Notes: generated by a model from the sequence alone, not told the origin. Numbered from the stretch's first letter, positions 8,758 to 16,988 are shown. The stretch: 64,000 nt of DNA from Bacteroidetes bacterium GWF2_43_63 (GCA_001769275.1 MEOQ01000050.1:159155-223154); one strand, 5' to 3'. Numbers and translations: made by a program.

Positions 8758-8973
8758 TTAATCCTTTTTTTCTTCGGTTTTTCCATCGGTTGCTTCTTTT
8801 TCCGCTTGGTCTTTTTTGTTTTTCAGCTGAGCTTCGCGCCTGACTCTTTTCCATTCAGCAATGGTATCATAGCCATAAGCCAAAATCCACATTGAACCTT
8901 CAGGGGTGATCTTTAGTTCTTCGCGTTCTCCCTTATCATTGATAAAGGAAAATTTCTTATTCAGTTTATTCAT
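8758..8973 (-). CDS. Small charged protein, unknown function
   Basis: This 71-residue protein begins MNKLNKKFSFINDKGE and ends in a Lys/Glu-rich tail. The central segment GSMWILAYGYDTIAEWK looks like a short folded core. I do not recognise the family. It ends 4 bases before the start of the phosphodiesterase-sulfotransferase gene and shares its promoter, so it is probably a partner or regulator of that protein. The reading frame has a good ATG and a -7 promoter box about 30 bases upstream. Confidence 0.75.
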   Translation of the reverse strand: MNKLNKKFSFINDKGEREELKITPEGSMWILAYGYDTIAEWKRVRREAQLKNKKDQAEKEATDGKTEEKKD

Positions 8974-9002
8974 AATGTCAGGTAATTATTCAACAATGGG
9001 TG

Positions 9003-9030
9003 CAAAAATAATCAGAAAATCATTTACAAA
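9003..9030 (-). promoter_or_regulatory. Probable -33/-7 promoter of the 8973-6201 operon
   Basis: On the minus strand TATTTTTG (9010-9003) matches TAnnTTTG. TTTG (9030-9027) lies 16 bases upstream, a slightly short spacing. Confidence 0.55.
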
Positions 9031-9178
9031 TCAGGAAATTTGTGATAAATGCGTTTATACTGACCTATTATAACAATAAAATATCACCACTGATGTAACT
9101 GATAGCACATCTGTAGCTTAATCTTTCCGGGATAAAAAAATATCAGATTAAAGAATACACGGTTTCAGAAATGACAAA

Positions 9179-11008
9179 TCATTGAACAATCAGCATTTCA
9201 TCTGATTTAGTTGTTTCAGTGCTGACAGAAATAATATAAGCGCCGGGGCAGAATGACGAAATATCTAAATGAGCAGTTGGATCAACATTATTTTGCAGCA
9301 CAATGCGGCCTGATAGATCATAGATTGTGACCATGCTGTTTTCTGTCAGATTCATATTTATAATGTCATCGGCGGGATTAGGATAAAATGACGGTTTCTT
9401 ATAATCACTTTCAGCGATACTTGTCCATGCTGAATTTACTGCAAATGCTGCAATCTGGTCTCCAGCCACTGAAATGGATGTGAATAAGCCATTGCTGGTA
9501 TCGAAGGTGCCGAAAACACCGCCGGCTGTTTCATCATACAACATTCCATACAGGGTGCCGGTGTTGCTGTCCCACGAAATATCCTGACCGTAACTGAGCG
9601 CTAAGCCTGTGCTGCCAATGAGTGTTGATGTTCCGGTAAATCTGTCGATGGAATAAAGCTGATCGTCATTGATGGTTACTCCGTATAGCGCCCCGACTTG
9701 CGTTGCTTCTAAAGCAATAAAAACACCGGAACCGCAAACACCAATTTGACTGGCCTGCAGCGTGTTTATGTCGAGTTCATATAGTATTGAAACTGTATCG
9801 TTGAACCCAATTATATAAGTCTTGTCATTCAGCTCACAATAGGTTGCAGCCATGGGCGATGACGGCATTCCACTGATGGCACCCACAGTCATCAGTGTCC
9901 CGTCGGAATAAACTATATCTACTTTTCCGCTGATCCTGAAAACATAAAGCAAATTATCAATGAATTCGAAGCTCATCGGAAAATCCATTACGTCGAAAAA
10001 GGCGATGGAATCAAGGACTCCGGTTGTCAGATCAACAGCATTGAAACTTTTATTATCAATATTCACAGCATAGGCAAAATGGTTGTAAGGCGGAACTGAA
10101 GCTGCGAATAAAGTAGCAGAAGTGGTATCATTGGCCGGATTGATGTCGTTGGCCATTATTACGGTTGCTTTCATTTCATAATTACCGGCTGCAGCAACTG
10201 TGAAAGGAATATTGAAAACAATTGTTTTATCGGTTGCTGGCTGCAGTGGCTGCGCAATGAAGGTCATGTTTTCGTTATAAACTTCAGTCGCGTTGAAATT
10301 GATTTTCAGATTGACTGAATAGGATGAAGCAACAACGGATCCCGTATTTCTGATTGATACTTCAGGGTATATGACATCACCAACAAAAGCCATATGAGGA
10401 CTGATGCCGGTTGCAGCCAGGTCATCGCCGCCCGGAGAACTGATTTCAACGTTGTCGATGCAAAAGCCCCATGACCAACTGCCAGCATCACTATAATGAA
10501 AACGAATCATGGCGTTGGCCGACAAATAGGAAGAAATGTCAATAGCATAATCGTCAACCCAGATTCCATTGGTTTCGGGGAGCGTTTCAATGGTGATAAA
10601 AGTGATACCGCCATCAATACTGATCTGCACTTCGGTCACATCCGAAGCGGTATAGCTGAGATAGTCAAATTCGAGAATGGCTCCTGCAAGGGAATTATTA
10701 AAAGAGGGAGTTGTGAGATTCACATTGCTCATGTCGCAATTACATGAGTCATCGTTGGCGCATGCATAAGTAGTGTGAGGCGGAATATTCCAGTATGCCG
10801 AGCTCAGATCTGTTCCAAACTGCCAGCCGTAGGTGGCCAGCCCGTAATCGTTGGTCCATCCGGAAGGGAGCGCTGCGCCTTCAAAGTCTTCGCTTAGAAT
10901 TGTAACCTTTGAGCCACCAGTCGGCTGAAAAAAAGAATTGGTTGCAGATAATGCAGCCAGATTTATAAGCAACAAAACAAGAATAAAGCAAGCGTAAAGT
11001 TTTTTCAT
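9179..11008 (-). CDS. T9SS cargo: cleaved-adhesin-like, CARDB-like and propeller domains
   Basis: The 609-residue protein has a signal peptide (MKKLYACFILVLLLINLAALSA). A cleaved-adhesin/choice-of-anchor-J-like jelly roll follows at about 30-190 (SEDFEGAALPSGW, WSWGFCIDNVEIS). Residues about 195-300 look like a CARDB segment (NTGSVVASSYSVNLKI), and 305-530 are propeller-like repeats (YSIDRFTGTSTLIGSTG). The C-terminus is a T9SS sorting domain starting at PSFYPNPADDIINM. I chose ATG 11008; an ATG 39 bases upstream lies on the wrong side of a credible leader. It shares architecture with the next gene (11135-13012), which suggests tandem duplication followed by divergence. Substrate unknown. Confidence 0.85.
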   Translation of the reverse strand: MKKLYACFILVLLLINLAALSATNSFFQPTGGSKVTILSEDFEGAALPSGWTNDYGLATYGWQFGTDLSSAYWNIPPHTTYACANDDSCNCDMSNVNLTTPSFNNSLAGAILEFDYLSYTASDVTEVQISIDGGITFITIETLPETNGIWVDDYAIDISSYLSANAMIRFHYSDAGSWSWGFCIDNVEISSPGGDDLAATGISPHMAFVGDVIYPEVSIRNTGSVVASSYSVNLKINFNATEVYNENMTFIAQPLQPATDKTIVFNIPFTVAAAGNYEMKATVIMANDINPANDTTSATLFAASVPPYNHFAYAVNIDNKSFNAVDLTTGVLDSIAFFDVMDFPMSFEFIDNLLYVFRISGKVDIVYSDGTLMTVGAISGMPSSPMAATYCELNDKTYIIGFNDTVSILYELDINTLQASQIGVCGSGVFIALEATQVGALYGVTINDDQLYSIDRFTGTSTLIGSTGLALSYGQDISWDSNTGTLYGMLYDETAGGVFGTFDTSNGLFTSISVAGDQIAAFAVNSAWTSIAESDYKKPSFYPNPADDIINMNLTENSMVTIYDLSGRIVLQNNVDPTAHLDISSFCPGAYIISVSTETTKSDEMLIVQ

Positions 11009-11057
11009 AGCGGACCATTTAATTACAAATAAGTGGCTGAAAAACATACATGAGGGA

Positions 11058-11089
11058 CAAATATATATAAATAAAATGTGTGATGCAAA
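11058..11089 (-). promoter_or_regulatory. Consensus -33/-7 promoter of the 9179-11008 gene
   Basis: On the minus strand TTTG (11089-11086) is followed after 20 bases by TATATTTG (11065-11058). The -33 box directly abuts the A-run of the upstream gene's terminator. Confidence 0.82.
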
Positions 11090-11090
11090 T

Positions 11091-11118
11091 AAAAAAAAGG
11101 CCGCAGTTGCGGCCTTTT
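11091..11118 (-). terminator. Intrinsic terminator of the 11135-13012 gene
   Basis: On the minus strand aaaaggccgca (11118-11108) pairs with tgcggcctttt (11105-11095) around a 2-base loop and is followed by a T-run. It separates the two T9SS cargo genes. Confidence 0.92.
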
Positions 11119-11134
11119 AAAAATAAAATGAGTA

Positions 11135-13012
11135 TTACTGAATCTGCAGTTTTTTACTTACTACACCATTATCAGTAACGATGTTGAGAATATAGGTGCC
11201 TGCTGACAGGTTTTTCACATTAACTACAGCGTGGCTGTCATTTACTGATTGAGAAGCTACAACCTGACCGTTGATATTTACAACTTCGATAATTGAAATA
11301 TTGGCATTGGCATCAACCACCACAAATTCCGAAGCGGGATTGGGGAAAACGGACGAGCGAACTGAGTTTTCATTCAGCGATGACTGTAAGTATGGGATTG
11401 CAAAACCACATATTTCCATTTCAGAAACACCATCTCCAAATAAATCATTGCCGCTCAGCAGGGCTGTTGTTGTATCGCAAACGCTCAGCATACCACCTGG
11501 AGAAGTTGTTCCATCATATAAGGCAAGATAGAATGTGCCGTCAATAGCAAATTCTGCATCCTGAGCATATGCTGCATTTGTGCCTATGTCACCAATCAGG
11601 GTTGCAACACCTGTTGCTTTATCAAGTTTAAATAAGGAATCGGTTACAATATCCAATGTATAAAGACTTCCATTTAAAGGATTGCAGGCGAGGTTGATGA
11701 ATACCGAACCGGCAACACCGCTTTCGCCAAGCAATGTAGCCGTTCCGGTTGTCATATCAACTGAATATAGTCCGGTTGAAGAAACACCATACATGGTTGC
11801 AGTGAGCGGGTTGTATGAAATGCCATTAAGACCAGTGCCAAGGGGGCCTATTTCTGTTCTGGCTCCGGTAGCAGTATCAAGTGTTATCAGCGTGTTATCG
11901 GTATAAACGATACCATACCATTTATTATTTGCCCATGCGCCACCAGATACAAAATTTGCAGCGTCGGCAGCAAGCTGCAGAACAACAGAAGGAGCATCCA
12001 GATCAATGATAACCGGACCTGCAACGAGTGATGCGCTGGTTGTGTAAGCAATATATCCGAAAGCTTTATTTGTCATTGAGGCTATTGTCACAGTTGAATT
12101 CATGGTGTCGTTGGATGTTTCACCATCACCAGCAAGTTGTGTATATACTTCAACGGCATAGTTACCGCCAGTTGCATTCCAGCTTGAAAATGATACCTGC
12201 TGAGTTGTTGCAGCAGCCAGTGAAGTAACAGTTTGAGTATTGGTATAACCACCCGGATTGATAGTCATTGTTACATCAAAAGTCTGGCTGGAGGTACCAA
12301 AGTTTTGAACGGTAGCTTTTGGGATGATGGATCCAACAAGTCCGCTGGACAAATCAATAGAGGCCATACCAACATCATTTGCTGCAGGCTCCATTATAAC
12401 AACATTATCAAGTCCCATATACATACCCCAGGGTGATCTGTATCTGAAACGAACCTGCATTGCTGCATTTTTTTCAGCTGTTACATTGAGTTCAAGGTGA
12501 GCAGGAGCAGACCAGGCACCCGTATCAGCACCGGTCTTCAAATATTTTGTCACCCATGAAGTTCCATTGTAAACCTGAACTATAAAAGAATCAGGATCTG
12601 ATGAAAAGTTGTTGTAATAGAAGTCAAAACTGAGCAGAACCAAGCTTGCCGCTGAAGTGTTGGCTGCCGGAGAAGTTAGCGTTACATCCATGGTTGTGCC
12701 TGAACCGCCAGCATCTGAGTCGGCAAAGGCAAATCCGGTCCCGTCAAGGGTTCCACCTGCATTTGTGCCATCGTCCCACACCCAGGCGTTTGCTGTTGTA
12801 CCGGTATTGGTAATAGTCCAGGTTGCAGGAATTTCTGTTGTAAATGCTTCGCTCATAAAAATGGCTTTTGCAGATGCAACAGGTGCTTGTTTGGTGATTA
12901 TTTGTTTTGCTCGTGCAAAATCACTGTAATCGGTTTTCTGGGCATGTAGGTTCTGAGTTAAGGCTGAGAACACTATGATGCCCATTGTTAAAAGAGTGGA
13001 AGTTTTTTTCAT
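11135..13012 (-). CDS. T9SS cargo: adhesin-like jelly roll plus propeller repeats
   Basis: This 625-residue protein has a signal peptide (LTMGIIVFSALTQNLHAQ), then a jelly roll at about 50-210 (SEAFTTEIPATWTI, WGMYMGLDNVVIMEP). A CARDB-like region covers 210-310 and a propeller-like region 320-545, with repeated motifs such as LDTATGARTEIG, VDMTTGTATLLGE and LDKATGVATLIGD. The C-terminal T9SS domain starts at SSVFPNPASEFVVVD and ends with KKLQIQ. It is a paralogue of its downstream neighbour. It has its own promoter and terminator, so the pair are independent transcription units. The role is probably surface or extracellular, but no enzyme motif is visible. Confidence 0.86.
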   Translation of the reverse strand: MKKTSTLLTMGIIVFSALTQNLHAQKTDYSDFARAKQIITKQAPVASAKAIFMSEAFTTEIPATWTITNTGTTANAWVWDDGTNAGGTLDGTGFAFADSDAGGSGTTMDVTLTSPAANTSAASLVLLSFDFYYNNFSSDPDSFIVQVYNGTSWVTKYLKTGADTGAWSAPAHLELNVTAEKNAAMQVRFRYRSPWGMYMGLDNVVIMEPAANDVGMASIDLSSGLVGSIIPKATVQNFGTSSQTFDVTMTINPGGYTNTQTVTSLAAATTQQVSFSSWNATGGNYAVEVYTQLAGDGETSNDTMNSTVTIASMTNKAFGYIAYTTSASLVAGPVIIDLDAPSVVLQLAADAANFVSGGAWANNKWYGIVYTDNTLITLDTATGARTEIGPLGTGLNGISYNPLTATMYGVSSTGLYSVDMTTGTATLLGESGVAGSVFINLACNPLNGSLYTLDIVTDSLFKLDKATGVATLIGDIGTNAAYAQDAEFAIDGTFYLALYDGTTSPGGMLSVCDTTTALLSGNDLFGDGVSEMEICGFAIPYLQSSLNENSVRSSVFPNPASEFVVVDANANISIIEVVNINGQVVASQSVNDSHAVVNVKNLSAGTYILNIVTDNGVVSKKLQIQ

Positions 13013-13036
13013 AGCTTAATTTTTAGTTTTGTGCTT

Positions 13037-13066
13037 CAAATGTACATATTATTTCGATGATGCAAA
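13037..13066 (-). promoter_or_regulatory. Consensus -33/-7 promoter of the 11135-13012 gene
   Basis: On the minus strand TTTG (13066-13063) is followed after 18 bases by TACATTTG (13044-13037). Confidence 0.82.
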
Positions 13067-13174
13067 TTATTAAAAAAAATACTTTTTAAACATTTAACCT
13101 TTTATAATACAAATGATTAAACATTGTTGTTAACATTTTTCTTCTGCATTTGCATGAAACCGTACACATATTTT

Positions 13175-13927
13175 TTAACCAGCCAGGCATTTTAAGGCAC
13201 TTTCATATCCACTTTCAAAAAGTTTTTCCGCGTTGCTCAAGTTAAAATATCCGTAAGAGGAAATATTTTTAGGTTCAATAATTATATCTGGCTGCAGAAT
13301 TAAATCTTTAAAATGGCTGTTGATTGAGAGATGAAAAACCCTCTCAGCAATATTTCTGATGCCTGGTTTTATATGTTGATGACTGATCGGATTTACATTC
13401 ACCGCAACAATGAAATCTGCTTTTTCTCTCAGCGGTTTCAGTGGCAAATTGTCACACACGCCACCATCTACCATCAGATGATTGTTTATTACAACAGGTT
13501 TAAAGAAAACCGGTATCGACGAAGATGCCAGTACTTTCCGGGCAAGGTCACCGTTGTTATGATATTCTGCGTGGCCGGAATTAAGGTTTGTCAGACAAAT
13601 CCAGATAGGAATCGACAAATCTTCGATGTTTTTGGTGCGTAGATTTTCGACCAGAATGCGAAAAAAACCGGTTGTTTTCATCAGCCCGGAACCAATCCAG
13701 CCGGGTTTGATGTAGCTGGTCAGTTTGTAGGAGCAAAGTAGTTTCAGAATGTCACTGGGACTGTAGCCATCTGCATAAAAAGCAGCAGTAATGGCTCCAG
13801 CACTTGTTCCTGAAATACAATCCGGTCTGTATCCCGATTCCTCCATTGCCTGCAAAACGCCGAGATGGGCAAATCCTCTTGCTGCTCCTCCGCTCAATGC
13901 CAGACCAATTGTTTTTCCGTTTTTCAT
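13175..13927 (-). CDS. Patatin-like phospholipase family protein
   Basis: The 250-residue protein is a bacterial patatin, a Ser-Asp dyad lipid acyl hydrolase. Visible motifs are the glycine-rich oxyanion loop SGGAARGFAHLG (residues about 10-21), the nucleophile elbow GTSAG near residue 40, and the catalytic Asp in VDGGVCDNLP near residue 153. There is no export signal. I chose the ATG at 13927 (MKNGKTIGLALSGG) over a TTG 33 bases upstream. It is transcribed divergently from the membrane-Nudix gene. Confidence 0.93.
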   Translation of the reverse strand: MKNGKTIGLALSGGAARGFAHLGVLQAMEESGYRPDCISGTSAGAITAAFYADGYSPSDILKLLCSYKLTSYIKPGWIGSGLMKTTGFFRILVENLRTKNIEDLSIPIWICLTNLNSGHAEYHNNGDLARKVLASSSIPVFFKPVVINNHLMVDGGVCDNLPLKPLREKADFIVAVNVNPISHQHIKPGIRNIAERVFHLSINSHFKDLILQPDIIIEPKNISSYGYFNLSNAEKLFESGYESALKCLAG

Positions 13928-14019
13928 TTTAATAAGATGATCTCTGAAGTGAAAAATCAAAAATAAGCAATTCCTTTTTAATATGTAATTTTACAATCAG
14001 TTATTTTCAAATTCCAGAA

Positions 14020-15069
14020 ATGAATTCCATTTTTTCAAAACTGCTTCCGGGGCTGCTTCCGCTCATAGTGTACTTCATCGCAGATGAAATTTTCGGAACA
14101 GTCATCGGCATTGCAGTGGCTTTGGGATTTGGAATCATTCAGCTTATTTATATTCGCTTCCGGCAGAAAAAATGGGATCGTTTTATATTGTTCGACACTG
14201 CCTTGCTTATTACTCTTGGTGCGGTTTCGCTGCTGTTGGATGATGATAAACTTATTTATTGGAAATTCGTTTTGATGGATCTGTTGCTCATCGGATTTAT
14301 TCTTTTTTCATTGCTGTCGCAAAAAAATCTGTTTCTGATTATGTCGAAGCGCTATGTGGGCGACATTGAAATGGGCGATAAGCAAATAAAGGCATTCAAC
14401 ACCAATCTTTGGGCATTTCTGGTTATTGCAGTTTTGCATGCAGGATCGACTGCTTTTTCAATTGTGTATTTAGAGAATTCTGCTACGGTCTTCATAGGCG
14501 GAACATTGTTGTATATCATGCTGGGCGTATGGATTCTGGCGGTATTTATCAATCAGCGAATCCATCGAAATAAAGTTTCCGAAGAATTTGTTCCGCTTGT
14601 AGATGAAGAAGGAAATATACTGGGACGCGCGTCCAGAAGCGAGGTTCACAATGGGTCGTTTAAAATGCATCCAGTGGTGCACCTGCATGTGATTCGAGAT
14701 GATGGAGCTTTCCTGCTTCAGTTGCGGCCAAAAGACAAACAAATTCAGCCAGGCAAATGGGATACTGCAGTTGGCGGACATGTTTCCTGGGGCGAATCCA
14801 TCGAAAAGGCACTGCAGCGAGAAACAGCGGAAGAAATTGGATTGAAAAACTTCAAACCGCAATTTGTAAATAAATACGTTTGGCAAAGCGAGGTTGAGAA
14901 GGAGCTGGTTTTTGTTTTTGTATATCGCGCAACCATCGATGATAAATTCAGCCACACCACTGAAGTAGCCGATCTGCGCTGGTGGACGAAGCCGGAGTTG
15001 AAGCGAAATCTAAAAAAAGGGGTTTTTACGCCGAATTTCGAATATGACTATTCGATGCTGATGAGGTAG
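14020..15069 (+). CDS. Membrane domain (YciB/IspZ-like) fused to a Nudix hydrolase
   Basis: The 349-residue protein has an N-terminal half (1-185) with about six membrane segments. Its pattern, PGLLPLIVYFIADEIFGT followed by several helices, resembles YciB/septation protein A. The C-terminal half is a Nudix domain with the box GGHVSWGESIEKALQRETAE plus EIGL (about 252-275), matching Gx5Ex7REUxEExGU; its spacing and REtaEEiG core are intact. The Nudix part resembles the isopentenyl-diphosphate isomerase/ADP-ribose branch (VDEEGNILGRASRSEVH). It hydrolyses an unknown nucleoside or prenyl diphosphate at the membrane. The fusion is not one I recognise as standard. Confidence 0.8.
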   Translation: MNSIFSKLLPGLLPLIVYFIADEIFGTVIGIAVALGFGIIQLIYIRFRQKKWDRFILFDTALLITLGAVSLLLDDDKLIYWKFVLMDLLLIGFILFSLLSQKNLFLIMSKRYVGDIEMGDKQIKAFNTNLWAFLVIAVLHAGSTAFSIVYLENSATVFIGGTLLYIMLGVWILAVFINQRIHRNKVSEEFVPLVDEEGNILGRASRSEVHNGSFKMHPVVHLHVIRDDGAFLLQLRPKDKQIQPGKWDTAVGGHVSWGESIEKALQRETAEEIGLKNFKPQFVNKYVWQSEVEKELVFVFVYRATIDDKFSHTTEVADLRWWTKPELKRNLKKGVFTPNFEYDYSMLMR

Positions 15070-15073
15070 ATTT

Positions 15074-15187
15074 TAAACCTTTTCTTTCAACAACTTCGTC
15101 AAAGTTTCAAACTTTGACGAAGTTTGAAAAAAGAAAAGGTTATCTGAAACTTTGACGAAGTTTGAAAGTCGAAAGAAAAGGTTATCT
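15074..15187. repeat. Palindromic repeat with core aactttgacgaagttt, 1.5 copies
   Basis: A long imperfect hairpin spans 15074-15141: aaccttttctttcaacaact..cgtcaaagttt pairs with aaactttgacgaagtttg..aaagaaaaggtt. The right arm is repeated directly at 15147-15187 (gaaactttgacgaagtttga .. gaaagaaaaggttatctg). It lies between convergent genes, and the last bases overlap the stop of the SRPBCC gene. It may serve as a bidirectional terminator, but it looks like a dispersed intergenic palindrome. Confidence 0.75.
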
Positions 15188-15586
15188 GTTATAATGCTTC
15201 TCCAGCGCTTCAGCAATCATCTCCAGCAAATTTTTCAGCGGACGGCTGAGCATCATCGAAAACATCGGCGGGATTGAAACGTGAGCGCCAACAGTTGCTT
15301 TTGTTTTTGGCAACTGATCATCCAGTTTTACAAACAATGTAATTTCGCCCGACACCGGCAGATTCATGTCGGGTTCTATTTCGATCAGTTCCTGGCTCTT
15401 TGATTTATAGCGAAGTTTCACCTGACCAGCTCCTTCGGCTTTAAACGAGCACCAGTCAGCAGTAGCTTCCCAGTTTTTCACCTGCGATGGAATGAGTTGA
15501 TCGAAATTCCTGAAGTCGCTCAGGAATGAATAAACAGTTGCTCTGTCTGCATTGAGCAGAACATTTTTGCTTTCGTATTCGGCCAT
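15182..15586 (-). CDS. SRPBCC (START-like) family protein
   Basis: The 134-residue protein fits the SRPBCC/polyketide-cyclase-like fold. It starts with the typical ADRATVYSFLSDFRNFDQLIP segment and continues with beta-strands and a C-terminal amphipathic helix (LKNLLEMIAEALEKHY). Such proteins bind hydrophobic ligands, but this ligand is unknown. It starts 2 bases after the pyrE stop and is co-transcribed with it, an arrangement seen in related bacteria. No signal peptide. Confidence 0.82.
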   Translation of the reverse strand: MAEYESKNVLLNADRATVYSFLSDFRNFDQLIPSQVKNWEATADWCSFKAEGAGQVKLRYKSKSQELIEIEPDMNLPVSGEITLFVKLDDQLPKTKATVGAHVSIPPMFSMMLSRPLKNLLEMIAEALEKHYNR

Positions 15587-15588
15587 GA

Positions 15589-16230
15589 TTATTTTCCCCA
15601 GGTTTCAGGTTGTTCGCGCCACTGATTAAGCAATTCGAGTTGTTCGCGAACGATAGAGCCTTGTTCCAGTGCGGTTTCTATAAGGTTTGGATAATCACTT
15701 AATGTGATCAGTGTGCAATTTGCTCCGATGAAACTTTTTTCAGCATGAGGAAATGCGTAACTGAAAATTGCAGCCATCCCCAACACTATTCCTTTTGATG
15801 CACGAATGGCTTCAACAGCTTTAAGGCTCGAGCCACCGGTCGAAACGAGATCTTCGATCACCACCACTTTCTGTCCGGGATTCAGCACACCTTCGATCTG
15901 ATTCTGAAGACCATGATCCTTGGAAGATGAACGCACATAAATAAATGGAAGATTCAGTTCCTGGGCGATAAGCATACCCATGGGAATCCCAGCAGTGGCA
16001 ACACCCGCAATCACTTCGGTGCCGGCAAATTTATCGCTGACGACTTTCACGAAATATTTCAGAATATTTGTCCTGATTTCAGGATAGGATAATGTTTTGC
16101 GGTTGTCACAATAAATTGGTGACTTCCATCCGCTTGCCCATGTGAACGGATTTGCGGGATTCAATTTAATTGCGTTTATTTGCAGAAGCAAACGTGCAGT
16201 CTCTCTGGCTGTTTCCTGTGTGTAAATCAT
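15589..16230 (-). CDS. pyrE: Orotate phosphoribosyltransferase
   Basis: The protein converts orotate and PRPP to OMP in pyrimidine synthesis. The 213-residue product shows FTWASGWKSPIYCDNR for orotate binding, the flexible-loop region RSSSKDHG, and the PRPP-binding motif VVVIEDLVSTGGSS. The chosen ATG at 16230 gives MIYTQETARE; an upstream TTG would lie inside the promoter. A perfect TTTG-N18-TACATTTG promoter ends 4 bases before this ATG, so the mRNA is probably leaderless. The start codon overlaps that of the divergent Nudix gene by two bases. Confidence 0.95.
   Translation of the reverse strand: MIYTQETARETARLLLQINAIKLNPANPFTWASGWKSPIYCDNRKTLSYPEIRTNILKYFVKVVSDKFAGTEVIAGVATAGIPMGMLIAQELNLPFIYVRSSSKDHGLQNQIEGVLNPGQKVVVIEDLVSTGGSSLKAVEAIRASKGIVLGMAAIFSYAFPHAEKSFIGANCTLITLSDYPNLIETALEQGSIVREQLELLNQWREQPETWGK
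16151..16182 (+). promoter_or_regulatory. Promoter of the Nudix gene, inside the pyrE coding region
   Basis: TTTG (16151-16154), then 20 bases, then tttatttg (16175-16182), which differs from TAnnTTTG at one position. Transcription would start near 16188, leaving about 40 bases before the Nudix ATG. It lies entirely within the 5' end of pyrE. Confidence 0.55.
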
Positions 16231-16849
16231 GACACAAATGTATAAAGTTTTTCTCAGGGACAAAGTTATTAATTTCGTTGAAACCGGTAGTAATTCGACC
16301 AGTTCCGATGTGATTTTTAATGAACCGTCGTTCCGTGAAATTCAAACATTGCTGAAAGAAATTGACAGCGACGATAAACACATTGATTTTAATTTTGTAT
16401 CAGCTGATCCGGAGAAACTTTTCATTCTTTTCTATACGCGAATGCGCATAATGGCTGCCGCCGGAGGAGTGGTTATCAACGAAAACAATGAAGCGCTGTT
16501 TATTTTTCGCCGCGGACGCTGGGATTTACCCAAGGGCAAAATCGATAACGAGGAAACTGAAGAAGAAGCCGCACTTCGGGAAGTAACCGAAGAAACCGGG
16601 CTTCAGAAAATATCCCTGGGTCAGAGACTATCTTCAACTTACCATGTTTATACCATCGGAAGTGAATGGATTCTGAAAGAAACTCATTGGTTTATAATGA
16701 AAGCGAGCATTGATGAAAAATTGGTGCCGCAGGCCGAAGAAGGAATCACTGAAATAAAGTGGGTCGCAAAAAGCGCACTACTGAAAATGAATGCTCTTGT
16801 CTATCGCTCATTGCGCGATGTGGTGAAGGAAGTTGAAATAATAATTTAG
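16229..16849 (+). CDS. Nudix hydrolase
   Basis: The 206-residue protein has a unique N-terminal ~85 residues (MYKVFLRDKVINFVE...) followed by a Nudix domain. The box runs from GKIDNEETEEEAALREVTEE to TGL at about 104-126 and is preceded by RRGRWDLPKG, a pattern found in nucleoside polyphosphate/ADP-ribose hydrolases. Substrate cannot be read from sequence. Two starts are possible: ATG 16229, overlapping the pyrE ATG, or ATG 16238, which lies inside the pyrE -7 box. The gene diverges from pyrE with reciprocal nested promoters. Confidence 0.92.
   Translation: MTQMYKVFLRDKVINFVETGSNSTSSDVIFNEPSFREIQTLLKEIDSDDKHIDFNFVSADPEKLFILFYTRMRIMAAAGGVVINENNEALFIFRRGRWDLPKGKIDNEETEEEAALREVTEETGLQKISLGQRLSSTYHVYTIGSEWILKETHWFIMKASIDEKLVPQAEEGITEIKWVAKSALLKMNALVYRSLRDVVKEVEIII
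16235..16264 (-). promoter_or_regulatory. Promoter of pyrE, inside the Nudix coding region
   Basis: On the minus strand TTTG (16264-16261) is followed after 18 bases by TACATTTG (16242-16235). The box ends 4 bases before the pyrE ATG (16230), so the expected start of transcription coincides with, or nearly touches, the start codon. Confidence 0.8.
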
Positions 16850-16898
16850 GCGCAACGCGCAGTGCTCAGCGCATAACCTTGAATGAATCATGAACAGT

Positions 16899-16968
16899 GA
16901 ACAAGGAATTTCGATGGAAGAAGTAAGCGTGCCGTAAAAAATTCTTCATTATTCTTACTTCCTTGTTC
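16899..16968. repeat. Long-spaced inverted repeat between convergent genes
   Basis: gaacaaggaa (16899-16908) pairs with ttccttgttc (16959-16968). An alternative pairing uses agaagtaag and cttactt within it. It lies between the ends of the Nudix and thioredoxin-like genes and may terminate transcription from either side, but there is no classical T-run. Confidence 0.4.
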
Positions 16969-16988
16969 CTTAATCAGAGTTCATAATC

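Noticed and set aside
16231..16263. Longer pyrE start at TTG 16263
   Set aside because: It would put the consensus -33/-7 promoter inside the coding region; relatives start near the ATG used here.
14020..16849. Two Nudix genes near pyrE as a nucleotide-signalling defence system
   Set aside because: No nucleotidyltransferase, effector or reverse transcriptase gene is present; neighbours are housekeeping genes.
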